Positions 27,046 to 36,795 of a DNA stretch of 64,000 bases are shown piece after piece. Numbering within the stretch: the stretch's first letter is position 1; each line of letters begins with the position of its first letter. The stretch covers positions 85,484 to 149,483 of the forward strand of contig NZ_WTWX01000002.1 of NCBI RefSeq assembly GCF_009870785.1, written 5' to 3'. The stretch comes from Paenibacillus sp. An7. GTDB lineage: Bacteria > Bacillota > Bacilli > Paenibacillales > Paenibacillaceae. The notes below the pieces were generated by a model that saw only the letters and a program-made list of their open reading frames with translations, was not told the origin of the DNA and made no database searches. The translations under genes were made by a program, and so were the position numbers.

Positions 27046-29475
27046 ATGACTCAAAAACAAAAGCTTGTTGTTGTTGGTAACGGTATGGCTGGTATGAATT
27101 CAATTGAACAGCTTCTTAAACTTACAGATCAGTACAGCATTACCGTAATTGGTGCTGAGCCCCACCCTAACTATAATCGTATCATGCTTTCTTATGTATT
27201 AGAGGGAAGCAAGACGATTGATGATATTGTAATTAATGACCGTGCTTGGTACGAATCGGCCGGTATTCACCTGATTACAGGTAAACGCGGTACGAAAATT
27301 AATACAGATCAAAAAATAGTTCAAATGGATGATGGATCGGTAGTTGACTATGATCGCCTTATTATCGCGACAGGTTCGAATCCATTTATTCTCCCTATTC
27401 CGGGTTCTGATCTCGAAGGAGTCATTGGCTTCCGCGATATTGAAGACTGTGAGACGATGATTGCAGCAGCAGCGAAGTATAGAAAAGCAGCTGTCATCGG
27501 CGGAGGATTGTTAGGCCTCGAAGCAGCCAAAGGACTTGTTCAGCTAGGTATGGATGTAACGGTTGTTCATCTGCCTGATTATCTGATGGAACGTCAACTA
27601 GATGTAACTGCAGCTAAAATGCTCGAAAAAGAACTGGAAAGCCAAGGTATTAAATTCGCATTAGGTAAACAAACCTCTGCTCTAAAAGGGGATACCCGCG
27701 TTACTGGACTTACTTTTACAGATGGTACGGAGCTCGAAGCAGACTTAGTCGTTATGTCTGTTGGTATTCGTCCAAATACGGAACTTGCAAGCAATAGTGG
27801 AATCGAAGTCAACCGCGGTATTGTTGTTGATGATTACATGCAGACTTCTGTACCTGATGTATTTGCAGTCGGAGAATGTACAGAACACCGCGGTACATGC
27901 TATGGCCTTGTTGCACCATTATTCGAGCAAGGTGCGGTACTTGCGAAGTCCCTTGCAGGTGTAGAAACGAAACCATACGAAGGATCGATCTGCTCGACAA
28001 AGCTTAAAATTTCGGGCGTTGATGTATTCTCAACAGGTACTTTTATGGAAGAAAAACAACATACAACCATTACAATGCATGACGGATGGAAAGGTACATA
28101 TAAAAAGATTGTAATGCAGGATAACGTAATCGTTGGTGCTGTTCTATTTGGGGACATTGATGACTCTTCCCGTCTTGAACGTTTCGTTAAAAAAGGCGAA
28201 CTCATGACCGAAGAACTATATGCAGAATTAACAGGTACAGGCGGATGCTGCGGCGGCGGAGCCAAAGTAAACGTAGCCGCTGAATTAACGGACGACGATA
28301 TCGTCTGCGGATGTAATGGCGTAACGAAAAAAATGATTGTCGATGCTGTTACTATTGACGGTCTTACTACTCTTGATCAAGTGAAAATGAAAACAGGCGC
28401 ATCCCGCTCTTGCGGCGGATGTAAACCGCTGGTAGAACAAGTAATGCAGCTTGTCCTCGGAAATGGATTTGATGCAGAAGTTAAAGAAGGCATCTGCGGC
28501 TGTACAACAATGTCGAGAGATGAGGTTGTAGAGGCAATTAAACAGCAAAACCTTCATACCGTTGCAGAAGTAACGAAAGCCCTGGAATGGAGTCAACCAG
28601 AAGGATGCTCGAAGTGCCGCCCTGCTCTGAACTACTATCTCGGTATGCTGTGGCCAACCACTTATCAAGATGAACCTGCTTCTCGCTTTGTTAATGAGCG
28701 TATGAATGCGAATATTCAAAAAGACGGAACTTATACCGTTGTTCCTCGGATGTATGGCGGTATGACAACACCACAGGATTTGAAAAAGATTGCCGATATA
28801 TCGATTAAATACAATCTGCCTCTTGTAAAAATGACAGGCGGTCAACGGATCGGCATGATGGGTGTGAAAAAAGAAGATCTGCCTAAAGTGTGGGAAGAGC
28901 TAAATATGCCATCTGGTTATGCTTATGCGAAATCCTTGCGTACCGTTAAAACTTGTGTCGGATCAGCTTATTGCCGTTTTGGAACACAGGATTCCCTCCA
29001 TATCGGTGATCTGATTGAACGAAAATTTGAACGTGTTGACTTCCCTGCTAAAGTCAAATTTGCAGTAAACGGTTGTCCGCGTAACTGTGCAGAATCTTGT
29101 ACAAAAGATATTGGTATCGTCGGTAATGACGGCGGTTGGGAAATTTATGTAGGCGGTAACGGCGGTATTAAAGCAAGACTTGCTGACCTGCTATGCAAAG
29201 TAAAAACAGATGAAGAACTTATTGAAATCAGTGCTGCTGTACTTCAGTTCTACAGAGAAACAGCTAAATATTTAGAACGTACTTCGGACTGGGTAGAACG
29301 TGTGGGTCTAGATCTCATTCAACGTAATACGGTAGCAGATGTTGAACAGCGCAAACAGCTTGCGAAGCGAATGGATATCGCACTAAGCCGCACGGAAGAT
29401 CCATGGCAAAAAGTACTGAAAGATCAAAAACTGAAAGAAACCTTATTTGAAAAAGTAGTCGTAACGAAATCTTAA
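27046..29475 (+). CDS. nirB: NADH-dependent nitrite reductase, large subunit
   Basis: 809 residues from the ATG at 27046 (GAGGAGG eight bases upstream). It reduces nitrite to ammonium in the cytoplasm. Order of parts: FAD/NAD(P)H oxidoreductase (VVVGNGMAGMNS, later VIGGGLLGLEAA, 1-~390); two BFD-like [2Fe-2S] modules (CGCNGV...SCGGC at ~418-455, CGCTT...CSKC at ~481-525); then the siroheme/[4Fe-4S] domain with CVGSAYC (~635) and CPRNCAESC (~675). Also called NasD in Bacillus. FNR-type control suggests respiratory/detoxifying rather than purely assimilatory use. Confidence 0.96.
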   Translation: MTQKQKLVVVGNGMAGMNSIEQLLKLTDQYSITVIGAEPHPNYNRIMLSYVLEGSKTIDDIVINDRAWYESAGIHLITGKRGTKINTDQKIVQMDDGSVVDYDRLIIATGSNPFILPIPGSDLEGVIGFRDIEDCETMIAAAAKYRKAAVIGGGLLGLEAAKGLVQLGMDVTVVHLPDYLMERQLDVTAAKMLEKELESQGIKFALGKQTSALKGDTRVTGLTFTDGTELEADLVVMSVGIRPNTELASNSGIEVNRGIVVDDYMQTSVPDVFAVGECTEHRGTCYGLVAPLFEQGAVLAKSLAGVETKPYEGSICSTKLKISGVDVFSTGTFMEEKQHTTITMHDGWKGTYKKIVMQDNVIVGAVLFGDIDDSSRLERFVKKGELMTEELYAELTGTGGCCGGGAKVNVAAELTDDDIVCGCNGVTKKMIVDAVTIDGLTTLDQVKMKTGASRSCGGCKPLVEQVMQLVLGNGFDAEVKEGICGCTTMSRDEVVEAIKQQNLHTVAEVTKALEWSQPEGCSKCRPALNYYLGMLWPTTYQDEPASRFVNERMNANIQKDGTYTVVPRMYGGMTTPQDLKKIADISIKYNLPLVKMTGGQRIGMMGVKKEDLPKVWEELNMPSGYAYAKSLRTVKTCVGSAYCRFGTQDSLHIGDLIERKFERVDFPAKVKFAVNGCPRNCAESCTKDIGIVGNDGGWEIYVGGNGGIKARLADLLCKVKTDEELIEISAAVLQFYRETAKYLERTSDWVERVGLDLIQRNTVADVEQRKQLAKRMDIALSRTEDPWQKVLKDQKLKETLFEKVVVTKS

Positions 29476-29504
29476 GTATACTATTTAAAAAGGAGTGTTC
29501 ATAG

Positions 29505-29831
29505 ATGTCTAATACAATCACCGAAAACTCAGTTTATATCGGGACGACAGATGAATTTTTAGAACGTGTAGGAAGAACAGTTGTGATTGAGGGACAGAGT
29601 CTTGCTATATTTAAAACTGCTGAAAAGATCTATGCACTGGAGGATTGCAGTCCTCATCCCAAAGGCGGACCTTTGAACGAAGGGATTGTCTCTGGACACT
29701 ATGTGTATGACCCTTTGTATGATTGGAAAATTGATATGCGGGATGGATGCGTTCAAGCACCGGACGAAGGTCAAGTTCGCACCTTCCCCGTTCTTGTAGA
29801 AGAAAATAAAATATATGTTACAATGAGGTAA
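29505..29831 (+). CDS. nirD: Nitrite reductase small subunit (NirD/NasE-like)
   Basis: 108 residues of Rieske-like fold, following nirB by 29 bp with AAGGAG upstream. Classical Rieske proteins have C-x-H and C-x2-H. Here the first site reads CSPHPKGG and the second, VYDPLYDWKID, has Asp and Tyr where Cys and His stand in Bacillus NasE (from memory, CPMHDWKI). A [2Fe-2S] centre is therefore unlikely, as in E. coli NirD, which also lacks the ligands. It still probably supports NirB. Confidence 0.9.
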   Translation: MSNTITENSVYIGTTDEFLERVGRTVVIEGQSLAIFKTAEKIYALEDCSPHPKGGPLNEGIVSGHYVYDPLYDWKIDMRDGCVQAPDEGQVRTFPVLVEENKIYVTMR

Positions 29832-29898
29832 TATTTGGTGATATAAACACTATTAACTAAATCGTTATTCGTAACCATAGATAAGGCAGGGGAAGACG

Positions 29899-30684
29899 AT
29901 GTTCCAATCAACAATCGAACTAGTTAATCAGTCAGTAGAAGCGAAAAAAAAGCTTATGCAAACAAGTTTGCTGCGTTACTTCATTGCTGCCATGCTTGCA
30001 GGAGCTTATGTTGGAATTGGTATTATGCTCATTTTTACAGTAGGCGGTTCATTTAAAGCCGCAGGCTCTCCAGCCGTTCAGCTCGTCATGGGGATGTCCT
30101 TCGGTATTGCACTCACACTTGTCATCTTTGCAGGTTCTGAATTATTTACCGGTAATAATATGCTCTTTACAGTAAGTAGTTTATCGAAGCAAACCTCTTG
30201 GGCTTTTACATTTAAGAATTGGGCAATCGTCTTCTTCGGCAACTTGCTTGGCGCTGTTGTACTTTGCCTTCTGATCTATGGATCTGGTGTATTCGGCAAA
30301 ATTCCGCCAGATCACCTGCTCTTTACAGCCGCTGCTGGAAAAATGACCATGCCTATTGACCAATTATTTTTTCGCGGCATTTTATGTAACTGGCTCGTAT
30401 GTTTGGCTATATGGACATCGATGAGAACAAAAGAAGACACAGCTAAACTTATTCTCATCTGGTGGATGCTGTACGCATTTATTGCGACGGGATTTGAGCA
30501 TAGTGTAGCCAATATGTCACTCATGACCATTGCTCTTATGCTACCTGGGCACCCAGAAACGATTACATTTGCAGGATGGCTGCATAATATAATTCCTGTT
30601 ACCCTTGGGAATATCGTTGGCGGCTCCGTTTTTGTAGGTATGGCCTACTGGTTTATGAGTTCGGCAAAATCGAAAAAACAATAA
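29899..30684 (+). CDS. nirC: Formate/nitrite transporter family channel (NirC-like)
   Basis: 261 residues, six predicted helices. FNT hallmarks: AGSELFTGNN (omega loop region), NWLVCLAIW, and GFEHSVANM with the central pore His. Position after nirBD argues for nitrite uptake/export rather than formate. It shares the nirB promoter, as no separate one is obvious in the 67-bp gap, and ends in a strong terminator. Confidence 0.9.
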   Translation: MFQSTIELVNQSVEAKKKLMQTSLLRYFIAAMLAGAYVGIGIMLIFTVGGSFKAAGSPAVQLVMGMSFGIALTLVIFAGSELFTGNNMLFTVSSLSKQTSWAFTFKNWAIVFFGNLLGAVVLCLLIYGSGVFGKIPPDHLLFTAAAGKMTMPIDQLFFRGILCNWLVCLAIWTSMRTKEDTAKLILIWWMLYAFIATGFEHSVANMSLMTIALMLPGHPETITFAGWLHNIIPVTLGNIVGGSVFVGMAYWFMSSAKSKKQ

Positions 30685-30691
30685 AAAAGAT

Positions 30692-30760
30692 AACCCCTTT
30701 GTGATTCACTTCGGCACGGTCCATCCGGCCTGAAGTGCAGCGCACAAAGGGGCTTTTTTT
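30692..30760 (+). terminator. nirBDC terminator
   Basis: Long hairpin with outer stem CCCCTTTGTG/CACAAAGGGG and inner CACTTC/GAAGTG, followed by CTTTTTTT. Confidence 0.92.
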
Positions 30761-31415
30761 ATAACAAAGTCTCAGCAATAGATATGATCCAATCCCTGTC
30801 ACTACCTTTTGTTATTATCTCATATTGAAGTGCCTTGTCACGTGAGTCCATCTCAATCCAGATTAATTGTTGCTTATCACCATCTCCAATATACACGGCC
30901 TCATTCCCTCGTATTAGTACATTTTCATATGTATAGTCCTCTACATCGGATAATTGAATTCGGCTTTTTGTAGTTCCAAATATTCTGAATTCAAAATCCC
31001 GTCCCCCCTTGTTATATGTGACGCTTAAACCGACTAATGTATGATTTGGTCTCAGATCTCGCAGCACCACGTGCTTTCCCGTTCTTTTGCTTTCCTCTAT
31101 CATCTCATCTATTTCTTGACTCGTTAAATTATCAAATCCATAGTACACCCGGATATCTTCAAGTTCCGCATCCATAGGAAATGAGAGTTCCCACGGAGAG
31201 GCCTTTTCTCTTAAAGCAGTAAGACCTGCTGTCCATTCTACTGCTTTATAATTTGTTTGTTGGCTAATCTTTTTTTCACCAGCATCTGCAATATAAATTC
31301 CCTTACCCATACCAGGCTTTAATTCCTTAATAATGGCCTCCATCACGTTGTCCCTGTTAAGCGAGTCGATGTCTAGTATCCCTAGTACATTTCCTTTCTC
31401 ATCTTTCATTTCCAC
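30759..31415 (-). CDS. DUF4367-like hypothetical protein
   Basis: 218 residues from a GTG at 31415 behind GAGAGGGA; an earlier GTG at 31424 is also possible. The end, KALQYEIITKGSDRDWIISIAETLL, resembles the C-terminus of DUF4367 domains (bacterial anti-sigma-like extracellular region). However, there is no signal peptide or membrane helix. No function is proposed. It converges on the nirC terminator. Confidence 0.55.
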   Translation of the reverse strand: MEMKDEKGNVLGILDIDSLNRDNVMEAIIKELKPGMGKGIYIADAGEKKISQQTNYKAVEWTAGLTALREKASPWELSFPMDAELEDIRVYYGFDNLTSQEIDEMIEESKRTGKHVVLRDLRPNHTLVGLSVTYNKGGRDFEFRIFGTTKSRIQLSDVEDYTYENVLIRGNEAVYIGDGDKQQLIWIEMDSRDKALQYEIITKGSDRDWIISIAETLL

Positions 31416-31521
31416 GGAAGACACTCCCTCTCCACATCATATTCGATGTATAAGTTTGTTGTTAGATGAAGTTATTCTGAGTATAAGGTAATATTGTTAT
31501 TTATTCTTGAGTTCTGCTTTT

Positions 31522-31538
31522 GACAAAAACCTTTTGTC
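31522..31538. promoter_or_regulatory. GACAAAA palindrome
   Basis: GACAAAA-ACC-TTTTGTC, a perfect 7-bp dyad in the 300-bp gap between two minus-strand genes. It may be an operator or part of a weak hairpin. Nothing else is recognised in 31416-31712. Confidence 0.25.
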
Positions 31539-31712
31539 GCCATGATCTCGTTTGAATTATTAATCACACCACCCTCCTTTCTGCCCCCTTAGTAAAGATA
31601 CGTATGAAGTGTCTGAACTAAGGAACCCATGTCACATGATATACAAGTAATGATACCTCATTAAGTTATACCATTAGGATATTTCAATGGGCTGTATTAA
31701 CTCCTCATAGGT

Positions 31713-32291
31713 TTACAATAAGCAATTTACAGCTCTGCTCAAAGCTGTGTTCCAAGGTTTTGATTCAATTAGTTTAATTCCTTTTCTCTTACATGTATCT
31801 GCTATCCAATTGCCATATGAAATACTTACTTCGGCTCTGTCATGTTGTAATTCGCCACCTTCTCTTGCTAAATAGTTCTGCACGATCTGATTTTTATTTG
31901 ATTCATGTATAAATATTGATTTCACCTGCGGGTTATCGAAAGATAATGTGAATTCGGGATGGATAAAATCGCCTTCCATAATGATAGGTAGTTTATCTTC
32001 AATATGCCTGTTTGCAAGCTCTCTTAATACGGGAGCCATCTCTTTGCTGACATCAATCAGCCAGTCTACCGTCCCGTCAACTCCAACATATTTCCCATCT
32101 TTAACAGAATCCCAATAATGAATTACAGGAAATTGCTCCTTGGTTGTAACTGTTTTTACAGATAGATGAACATCATCTACTTCCAAGACATTCACCCCGT
32201 AAAATCGAGCAATCTCATAAGCAATACTGGATTTACCACTTCCCGATGCCCCACCAATAAATAAAACGGTCCAATTTCTATCCTTATTCAT
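31713..32291 (-). CDS. P-loop kinase-like protein (2-phosphoglycerate kinase-like)
   Basis: 192 residues. FIGGASGSGKSSIAYEIA is a Walker A motif and VLEVDDVHL follows as a likely metal/substrate region; EGDFIHPEF lies in the middle. This resembles small kinases annotated as 2-phosphoglycerate kinase-like or AAA_18. Substrate unknown. GAGG seven bases before the ATG. The following gap to the LysR gene holds nothing recognisable. Confidence 0.7.
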   Translation of the reverse strand: MNKDRNWTVLFIGGASGSGKSSIAYEIARFYGVNVLEVDDVHLSVKTVTTKEQFPVIHYWDSVKDGKYVGVDGTVDWLIDVSKEMAPVLRELANRHIEDKLPIIMEGDFIHPEFTLSFDNPQVKSIFIHESNKNQIVQNYLAREGGELQHDRAEVSISYGNWIADTCKRKGIKLIESKPWNTALSRAVNCLL

Positions 32292-32534
32292 TTTCTAACC
32301 TCATTTATATGTTCATCAGTAATGTTAATGGCTATGTAGTTGTTCCATATTATTGCACTTATCCCCTTCTTTTCTCACATGAAATTTCAAAACGGCACAT
32401 AGAGAGATCATGAATCAAAGGTAGAATACTTTTATAAAACCAAAGCTAATAAGTTTACAAAATTGATTAAAGCAAAAAATAAACAAGAAATTCTAAGTGT
32501 CTACACGCCTAAATAGAACATAACTGAGCGACAT

Positions 32535-33449
32535 TTAAACATCGTCGTTAGCAAAAAGAGTAAGAGCTGTTTGAATAAAGGCATCTGTTGCTTTGGATAT
32601 ATCCTTAATATCTAGCACTGCTATATTGATATCTCTGAACGTATCTGGTTTTAATTCACGAAAAACGACTTGGTCTGGCAACGTCCAAATATTTTTTTTA
32701 GTAGTAATGATAATCCCTAATCCTTCTTGTATCATACTTAATCCTGTCTCTATATAATCCATTTCAAACCGTACTTTAGGAGTCAAGTTATACTCTTTGA
32801 ATAAAGCATGAACCTGCACCTCATAACCTCCTTTTCCAATGAGTATATCTTCATCTTGTAAGTCAGGAATACCTATTGTTTCTTTCTGATATAAAGGATG
32901 ACTTGAGTGCATAAGTACAATCAATTGATCTTTCATTAAAGAAATGGTATCAAAATCTTGATCAGGAGGAATAATAATTCCTACATCGATGCATTTAGAA
33001 CGTAACCACTCTTTAACTTGATCTACACTCCCTTCCGAAAACTTGATTTCTAGACCAGGATATTGCTTTTCCATTGTACGTATGATTTTAGGAATAAATC
33101 TAGTACAAGCAGTTCGGTAAGCTCCAACGTGTACCTTCCCAATTTCTAACCCTCGTTCAGCTGCAACTATTTCATCTACTTTTTGTAATTCAATCAGAAC
33201 CTTTCTGAAAATAACTAATACACGCTCTCCTACATCTGTGAAAAATAACCCATTTTTCTTATCTCTTTCAATTAACTTTGTTCCTAGTTGCGATTCAACT
33301 GTTGCTACGGTACGACTTACCGCAGGTTGTGTCATATGTAGCTCTTCCCCAGCTTTTGTAAAACTTCCTGTTTCTGATATGCGAACAATAAGTTCAATTT
33401 GCGATTTGTTCATAACTATTTTGTTATCTCCCATATAATTAATATGCAT
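32535..33449 (-). CDS. LysR-family transcriptional regulator
   Basis: 304 residues: winged HTH in 14-73 (IELIVRISETGSFTKAGEELHMTQPAVSRTVATVESQLG) and a substrate-binding effector domain of LysR type to the end. The start may be the ATG at 33449 or an internal ATG 12 codons later; neither has an ideal ribosome binding site. It is divergent from a CynX-like transporter with a 72-bp gap, so it probably controls that gene and itself. Confidence 0.9.
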   Translation of the reverse strand: MHINYMGDNKIVMNKSQIELIVRISETGSFTKAGEELHMTQPAVSRTVATVESQLGTKLIERDKKNGLFFTDVGERVLVIFRKVLIELQKVDEIVAAERGLEIGKVHVGAYRTACTRFIPKIIRTMEKQYPGLEIKFSEGSVDQVKEWLRSKCIDVGIIIPPDQDFDTISLMKDQLIVLMHSSHPLYQKETIGIPDLQDEDILIGKGGYEVQVHALFKEYNLTPKVRFEMDYIETGLSMIQEGLGIIITTKKNIWTLPDQVVFRELKPDTFRDINIAVLDIKDISKATDAFIQTALTLFANDDV

Positions 33450-33521
33450 TTCACTTATATCAAAGCCTAATATACCATGAGAAAGAATTAAACTTCAAGA
33501 AATCAATCGGAGGTAATTAGA

Positions 33522-34703
33522 GTGATCAACCGCAATAAATTATTTCTATTTGCACTCATACTAGCAGCATTAAATCTTAGGCCTGGTATAACTTCAGTTA
33601 GTCCAGTTTTGCACGGAATAACAAAGGAATTAGGTATGAGTTCTGCTTCGGCTAGTTTACTTACATCTATTCCTTTATTATGTTTTGGTTTTTGTTCGTT
33701 ATTCGCTGGTCGTCTAGCAAATCGCTATCAATCTGAGAAAACAATCACATTCTTTATCGCTTTTATTGGTATTGTAACGTTTTTGCGTGTCTTTACAAAT
33801 TCGTCAATCTATCTATTGATAACGGCTTTATTAATTGGCGCGGGAATTGGGATTGTAAGTCCTTTGCTCTCTGGTTTCATTAAAAGTCACTTTCCGGAGA
33901 AGGCAGCATCCATGATAGGCATATATTCTACTTCAATGGTAGTTGGAGCATCCATTTCTATTGGGCTAACGACACCACTTCAACACTGGCTCAATAATTC
34001 ATGGAAAAACGGATTAGCATTCTGGAGTATTCTTGCTCTATTTGCTGTTCCACTTTGGTTTATGGTAATTAAACATTCTCATACACATACAGCATCACAA
34101 AAGAGAAAAGCCTCCTTACCATTAAAAAATAAAAAGGCGTGGTTATTAACCTCTTTTGTAGGGCTTGTAACTCTTATGTTTTATTGTTTTGCAGCTTGGC
34201 TACCAGCCATCGTAGAGGAAAAAGGATGGACGTCAGCATTTGGTGGTCTTGTAGGTACAATAGCTATGATTGCACAGTTGCCAGCTACTCTTTTATTACC
34301 TAGTCTCTTGAGGGTACTACCAAGTAGAAGACTTTGGATTACAATTTTTACCCTCAGTGTAATGACTGGCTTATCCCTTTTATGTTTTACAAACGTGACA
34401 CCTATTGTTTCAAGTATATGTTTAGGGGTTGGTAGTGGTGGTCTTGTCTCGCTAACTTTATTATTACCAATAGATAAGGCGTCGTCCCCTATGGAAGCAA
34501 GTACTTGGTCAGCAATGACTCAAGCAATTGGATATATGATTGGTGCAGTGGGCCCATTTATAATCGGCTTTCTTCATGATTGTCTAGGAAGCTTCGTTCC
34601 GACATTATATCTTCTTATACTTTTAGGTTTCATTGTTCTCTTATTGGGATGGAAAATCACTAAGCCAGCTCATGCTAAAGAAGAGGGGTTATCTGTGAAA
34701 TAA
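33522..34703 (+). CDS. CynX/NimT-family MFS transporter
   Basis: 393 residues, 12 predicted helices. The start LILAALNLRPGITSVSPVL is the hallmark of the CynX/NimT (cyanate transporter-like) branch, and GRLANRYQSEKT carries the MFS loop 2-3. Substrates of this branch include cyanate and 2-nitroimidazole; none can be assigned here. GTG start, GGAGG eight bases upstream. It is paired with the divergent LysR gene. Confidence 0.87.
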   Translation: MINRNKLFLFALILAALNLRPGITSVSPVLHGITKELGMSSASASLLTSIPLLCFGFCSLFAGRLANRYQSEKTITFFIAFIGIVTFLRVFTNSSIYLLITALLIGAGIGIVSPLLSGFIKSHFPEKAASMIGIYSTSMVVGASISIGLTTPLQHWLNNSWKNGLAFWSILALFAVPLWFMVIKHSHTHTASQKRKASLPLKNKKAWLLTSFVGLVTLMFYCFAAWLPAIVEEKGWTSAFGGLVGTIAMIAQLPATLLLPSLLRVLPSRRLWITIFTLSVMTGLSLLCFTNVTPIVSSICLGVGSGGLVSLTLLLPIDKASSPMEASTWSAMTQAIGYMIGAVGPFIIGFLHDCLGSFVPTLYLLILLGFIVLLLGWKITKPAHAKEEGLSVK

Positions 34704-34704
34704 G

Positions 34705-34893
34705 CATATTCTTGCAACACGTTGTTCGGATATCGGAATAAGACTTGAATCCATTGCTGGATCAACTTTATCCCATCACTTAAAACAGTTAACTGATTGT
34801 GGACTTCTCAGTACTTATAAAGAGGGGACATATATATATTACAGCTTAGACCGTGAATTGATCAGAGAGTATGCTCCATATGTGATGGCGTGA
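34705..34893 (+). pseudogene. ArsR-family regulator remnant
   Basis: A plus-strand frame without start codon reads IAGSTLSHHLKQLTDCGLLSTYKEGTYIYYSL, the recognition helix and wing of an ArsR repressor, followed by a short tail and TGA. The dimer interface and first helices are missing. It lies directly after the CynX-like gene, without spacing for a promoter. Confidence 0.7.
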
Positions 34894-35158
34894 CGTCTCT
34901 CATTTTGTGGTTCTACACTTACGGAATATGCAAAAAGCAAATAGGTATGATTTTATTTTTCCCGATATAGCTGATTTTCTTGGTAGCTATCCTCGGTTTC
35001 TTATTGGTACTTCTGAAAACAAAAAAGTTATAAAGGTTAATCTACCCACGTGCAAAAATTAGTTCTTTCCCATTAATTTTAGAAACGTGCGGTTAATTTA
35101 TGAACTTAAATCTATTGTTCTAGAAATACAGAAATATAAAATAAAAGGTGGATTTATT
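34894..35158 (+). other. Gene debris between two transporters
   Basis: No intact gene. At about 34970-35034 the plus strand reads LIFLVAILGFLLVLLKTKKL followed by a stop, which looks like the last helix of a lost membrane transporter; a stop also lies directly upstream. A second frame with weak coding character overlaps it. The sequence is very A+T-rich. Confidence 0.4.
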
Positions 35159-36349
35159 TTGTCAAATATGTGGAAAATTTATTTATTAGCTGGGATTAGT
35201 TTTCTTATTGGTACATCAGAATATGTTATTGCCGGAATCTTAGATGTTATTGCTGAGTCCAATAACATCTCAGTTTCATCTGCAGGACAGCTAATTACAG
35301 TGTTCTCAATGGCTTTTGGTTTAGGTACCCCTTTTCTAATTGCTATGACTTCTCGAATGGAACGAAAAAAGCTTCTCATTTATGCTTTAATCGTCTTCTC
35401 TATCATTAATAGCCTTATCGCAATTGTAACAGGATATGAAATGCTGATCGCAGCTAGAATAATCTCTGCGCTTAGTGCCGGTGTCATTCAAGTTACACTT
35501 CTAACCCTTGCTTCAGTTTTGGCAGCTCCAGGAAAGCAAGGAAGTGCGATTGCTACAGTTATTATGGGAGGTAGTTCTGCTTTGGTTATAGGTGTACCTA
35601 TAGGGAGAGTTGTGGCCTCCAATTATGACTGGAACATGATATTCATTGGTATTGGAGTAGTCGGAGTACTTTTCTTAGTCTTAACGTTGTTCACTATACC
35701 AAAAATAGTTGCTGAAGAACCTGTACCTTTGCGTGAGCAGTTTAAATTTTTTATGCAACCACGTATCTCAGCATTCTTGCTCGTTACGTTTCTATGGTTA
35801 GGTTCATATTCTGTTGTATTTACGTACATTTCACCGTATTTTCTGGATATATTCGGCATGAACGGTCAAGGGGTAACTACAGCCCTCTTTATATTTGGTA
35901 TTGCTAGCGCTCTTGCATCCAAATTAGGAGGTTTTAGCACAGATAAATGGGGCGCATTTCGTACACTAACTGGCGGAATGATACTCGGTGCTATTGCACT
36001 ACTGCTATTTCCGTTTATCGGTCAATCTTCTTTTCTTATCTATATATTACTTATTTTATGGGCACTTTCAGCTTGGTCTTCCGGCGCGCCGATACAATTT
36101 CAGCTTATAAGCTTTGCTCCTGCCGCAGCAAGCATCGTGCTTAGTTTGCATAGTGCTCTTGGACAACTTGGAATGTCCGCTGGAGCTGGCATCGGTGGCA
36201 TTGCTGTCAAAAATGGCTTGTTGAAGTATATCCCTTGGGTGGGTGCTTTAGGTCTTACAATTGCTATCGTAATAACGATTATTGACAACGTTCTATCTAA
36301 ACAAAAACAGACTAAACAAACTCATAACAATCTTTGCATAGAAAAATAA
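35159..36349 (+). CDS. DHA1-type MFS efflux transporter
   Basis: 396 residues from a TTG at 35159, chosen because AGGTGG ends seven bases before it (an ATG three codons on is the alternative). Twelve helices; GTSEYVIAGILDVIAES and SRMERKKLLIYAL resemble AraJ/PbuE (YdhL)-like exporters of sugars, purines or drugs. The substrate is not predictable. Its own promoter is not evident among the preceding debris. A strong terminator follows about 100 bp later. Confidence 0.85.
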   Translation: MSNMWKIYLLAGISFLIGTSEYVIAGILDVIAESNNISVSSAGQLITVFSMAFGLGTPFLIAMTSRMERKKLLIYALIVFSIINSLIAIVTGYEMLIAARIISALSAGVIQVTLLTLASVLAAPGKQGSAIATVIMGGSSALVIGVPIGRVVASNYDWNMIFIGIGVVGVLFLVLTLFTIPKIVAEEPVPLREQFKFFMQPRISAFLLVTFLWLGSYSVVFTYISPYFLDIFGMNGQGVTTALFIFGIASALASKLGGFSTDKWGAFRTLTGGMILGAIALLLFPFIGQSSFLIYILLILWALSAWSSGAPIQFQLISFAPAAASIVLSLHSALGQLGMSAGAGIGGIAVKNGLLKYIPWVGALGLTIAIVITIIDNVLSKQKQTKQTHNNLCIEK

Positions 36350-36449
36350 AAATCTACTGCCAATGCACCCATTAGTTTACAAAGGTTTTGATGTGAATGA
36401 ATGCGATGTCGTCGCTAAACTAACGATAAAACGATAGTTGAACACAGCA

Positions 36450-36484
36450 GGGAGCAGCTTGCCAGTTGGCAACTGCTCCCTTTA
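36450..36484 (+). terminator. Terminator of MFS gene
   Basis: GGGAGCAG/CTGCTCCC with inner TTGCCA/TGGCAA, followed by TTTAAA. A strong hairpin with a short T-run. Confidence 0.75.
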
Positions 36485-36616
36485 AAGTAAGCAAAGATCA
36501 ATAGACTGGTGCTTTTTCTCTTAGCTACTTTTGGCAGATTAATTCAACTTTTTAATCACTAAAAGCGTTATATCTAAGGGACATAGCTATTGTGTAGGAA
36601 GAACAAATGAACATAA

Positions 36617-36727
36617 GCTATTTTGAAAGATAACGAGATTCCAAGCGAAAAATTAATTTCACAAGTATTATCTGTTTACGAGAAAAAAATACCGCGATTG
36701 GTTAAAGCTAGACAAGATAATAATTAA
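36617..36727 (+). pseudogene. Possible C-terminal gene fragment
   Basis: A startless 36-codon plus-strand frame (AILKDNEIPSEKLISQV, then LSVYEKKIPRLVKARQDNN, stop) with amphipathic helical character. It looks like the tail of a lost protein; no family is recognised. The rest of 36485-36780 shows nothing beyond A+T-rich DNA. Confidence 0.3.
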
Positions 36728-36795
36728 TCATTAATTCGTATCTTCCCTAATAAAACTGTATTTATTTTGGTGTGTAAAAGGTGAGGAGGAATTGT

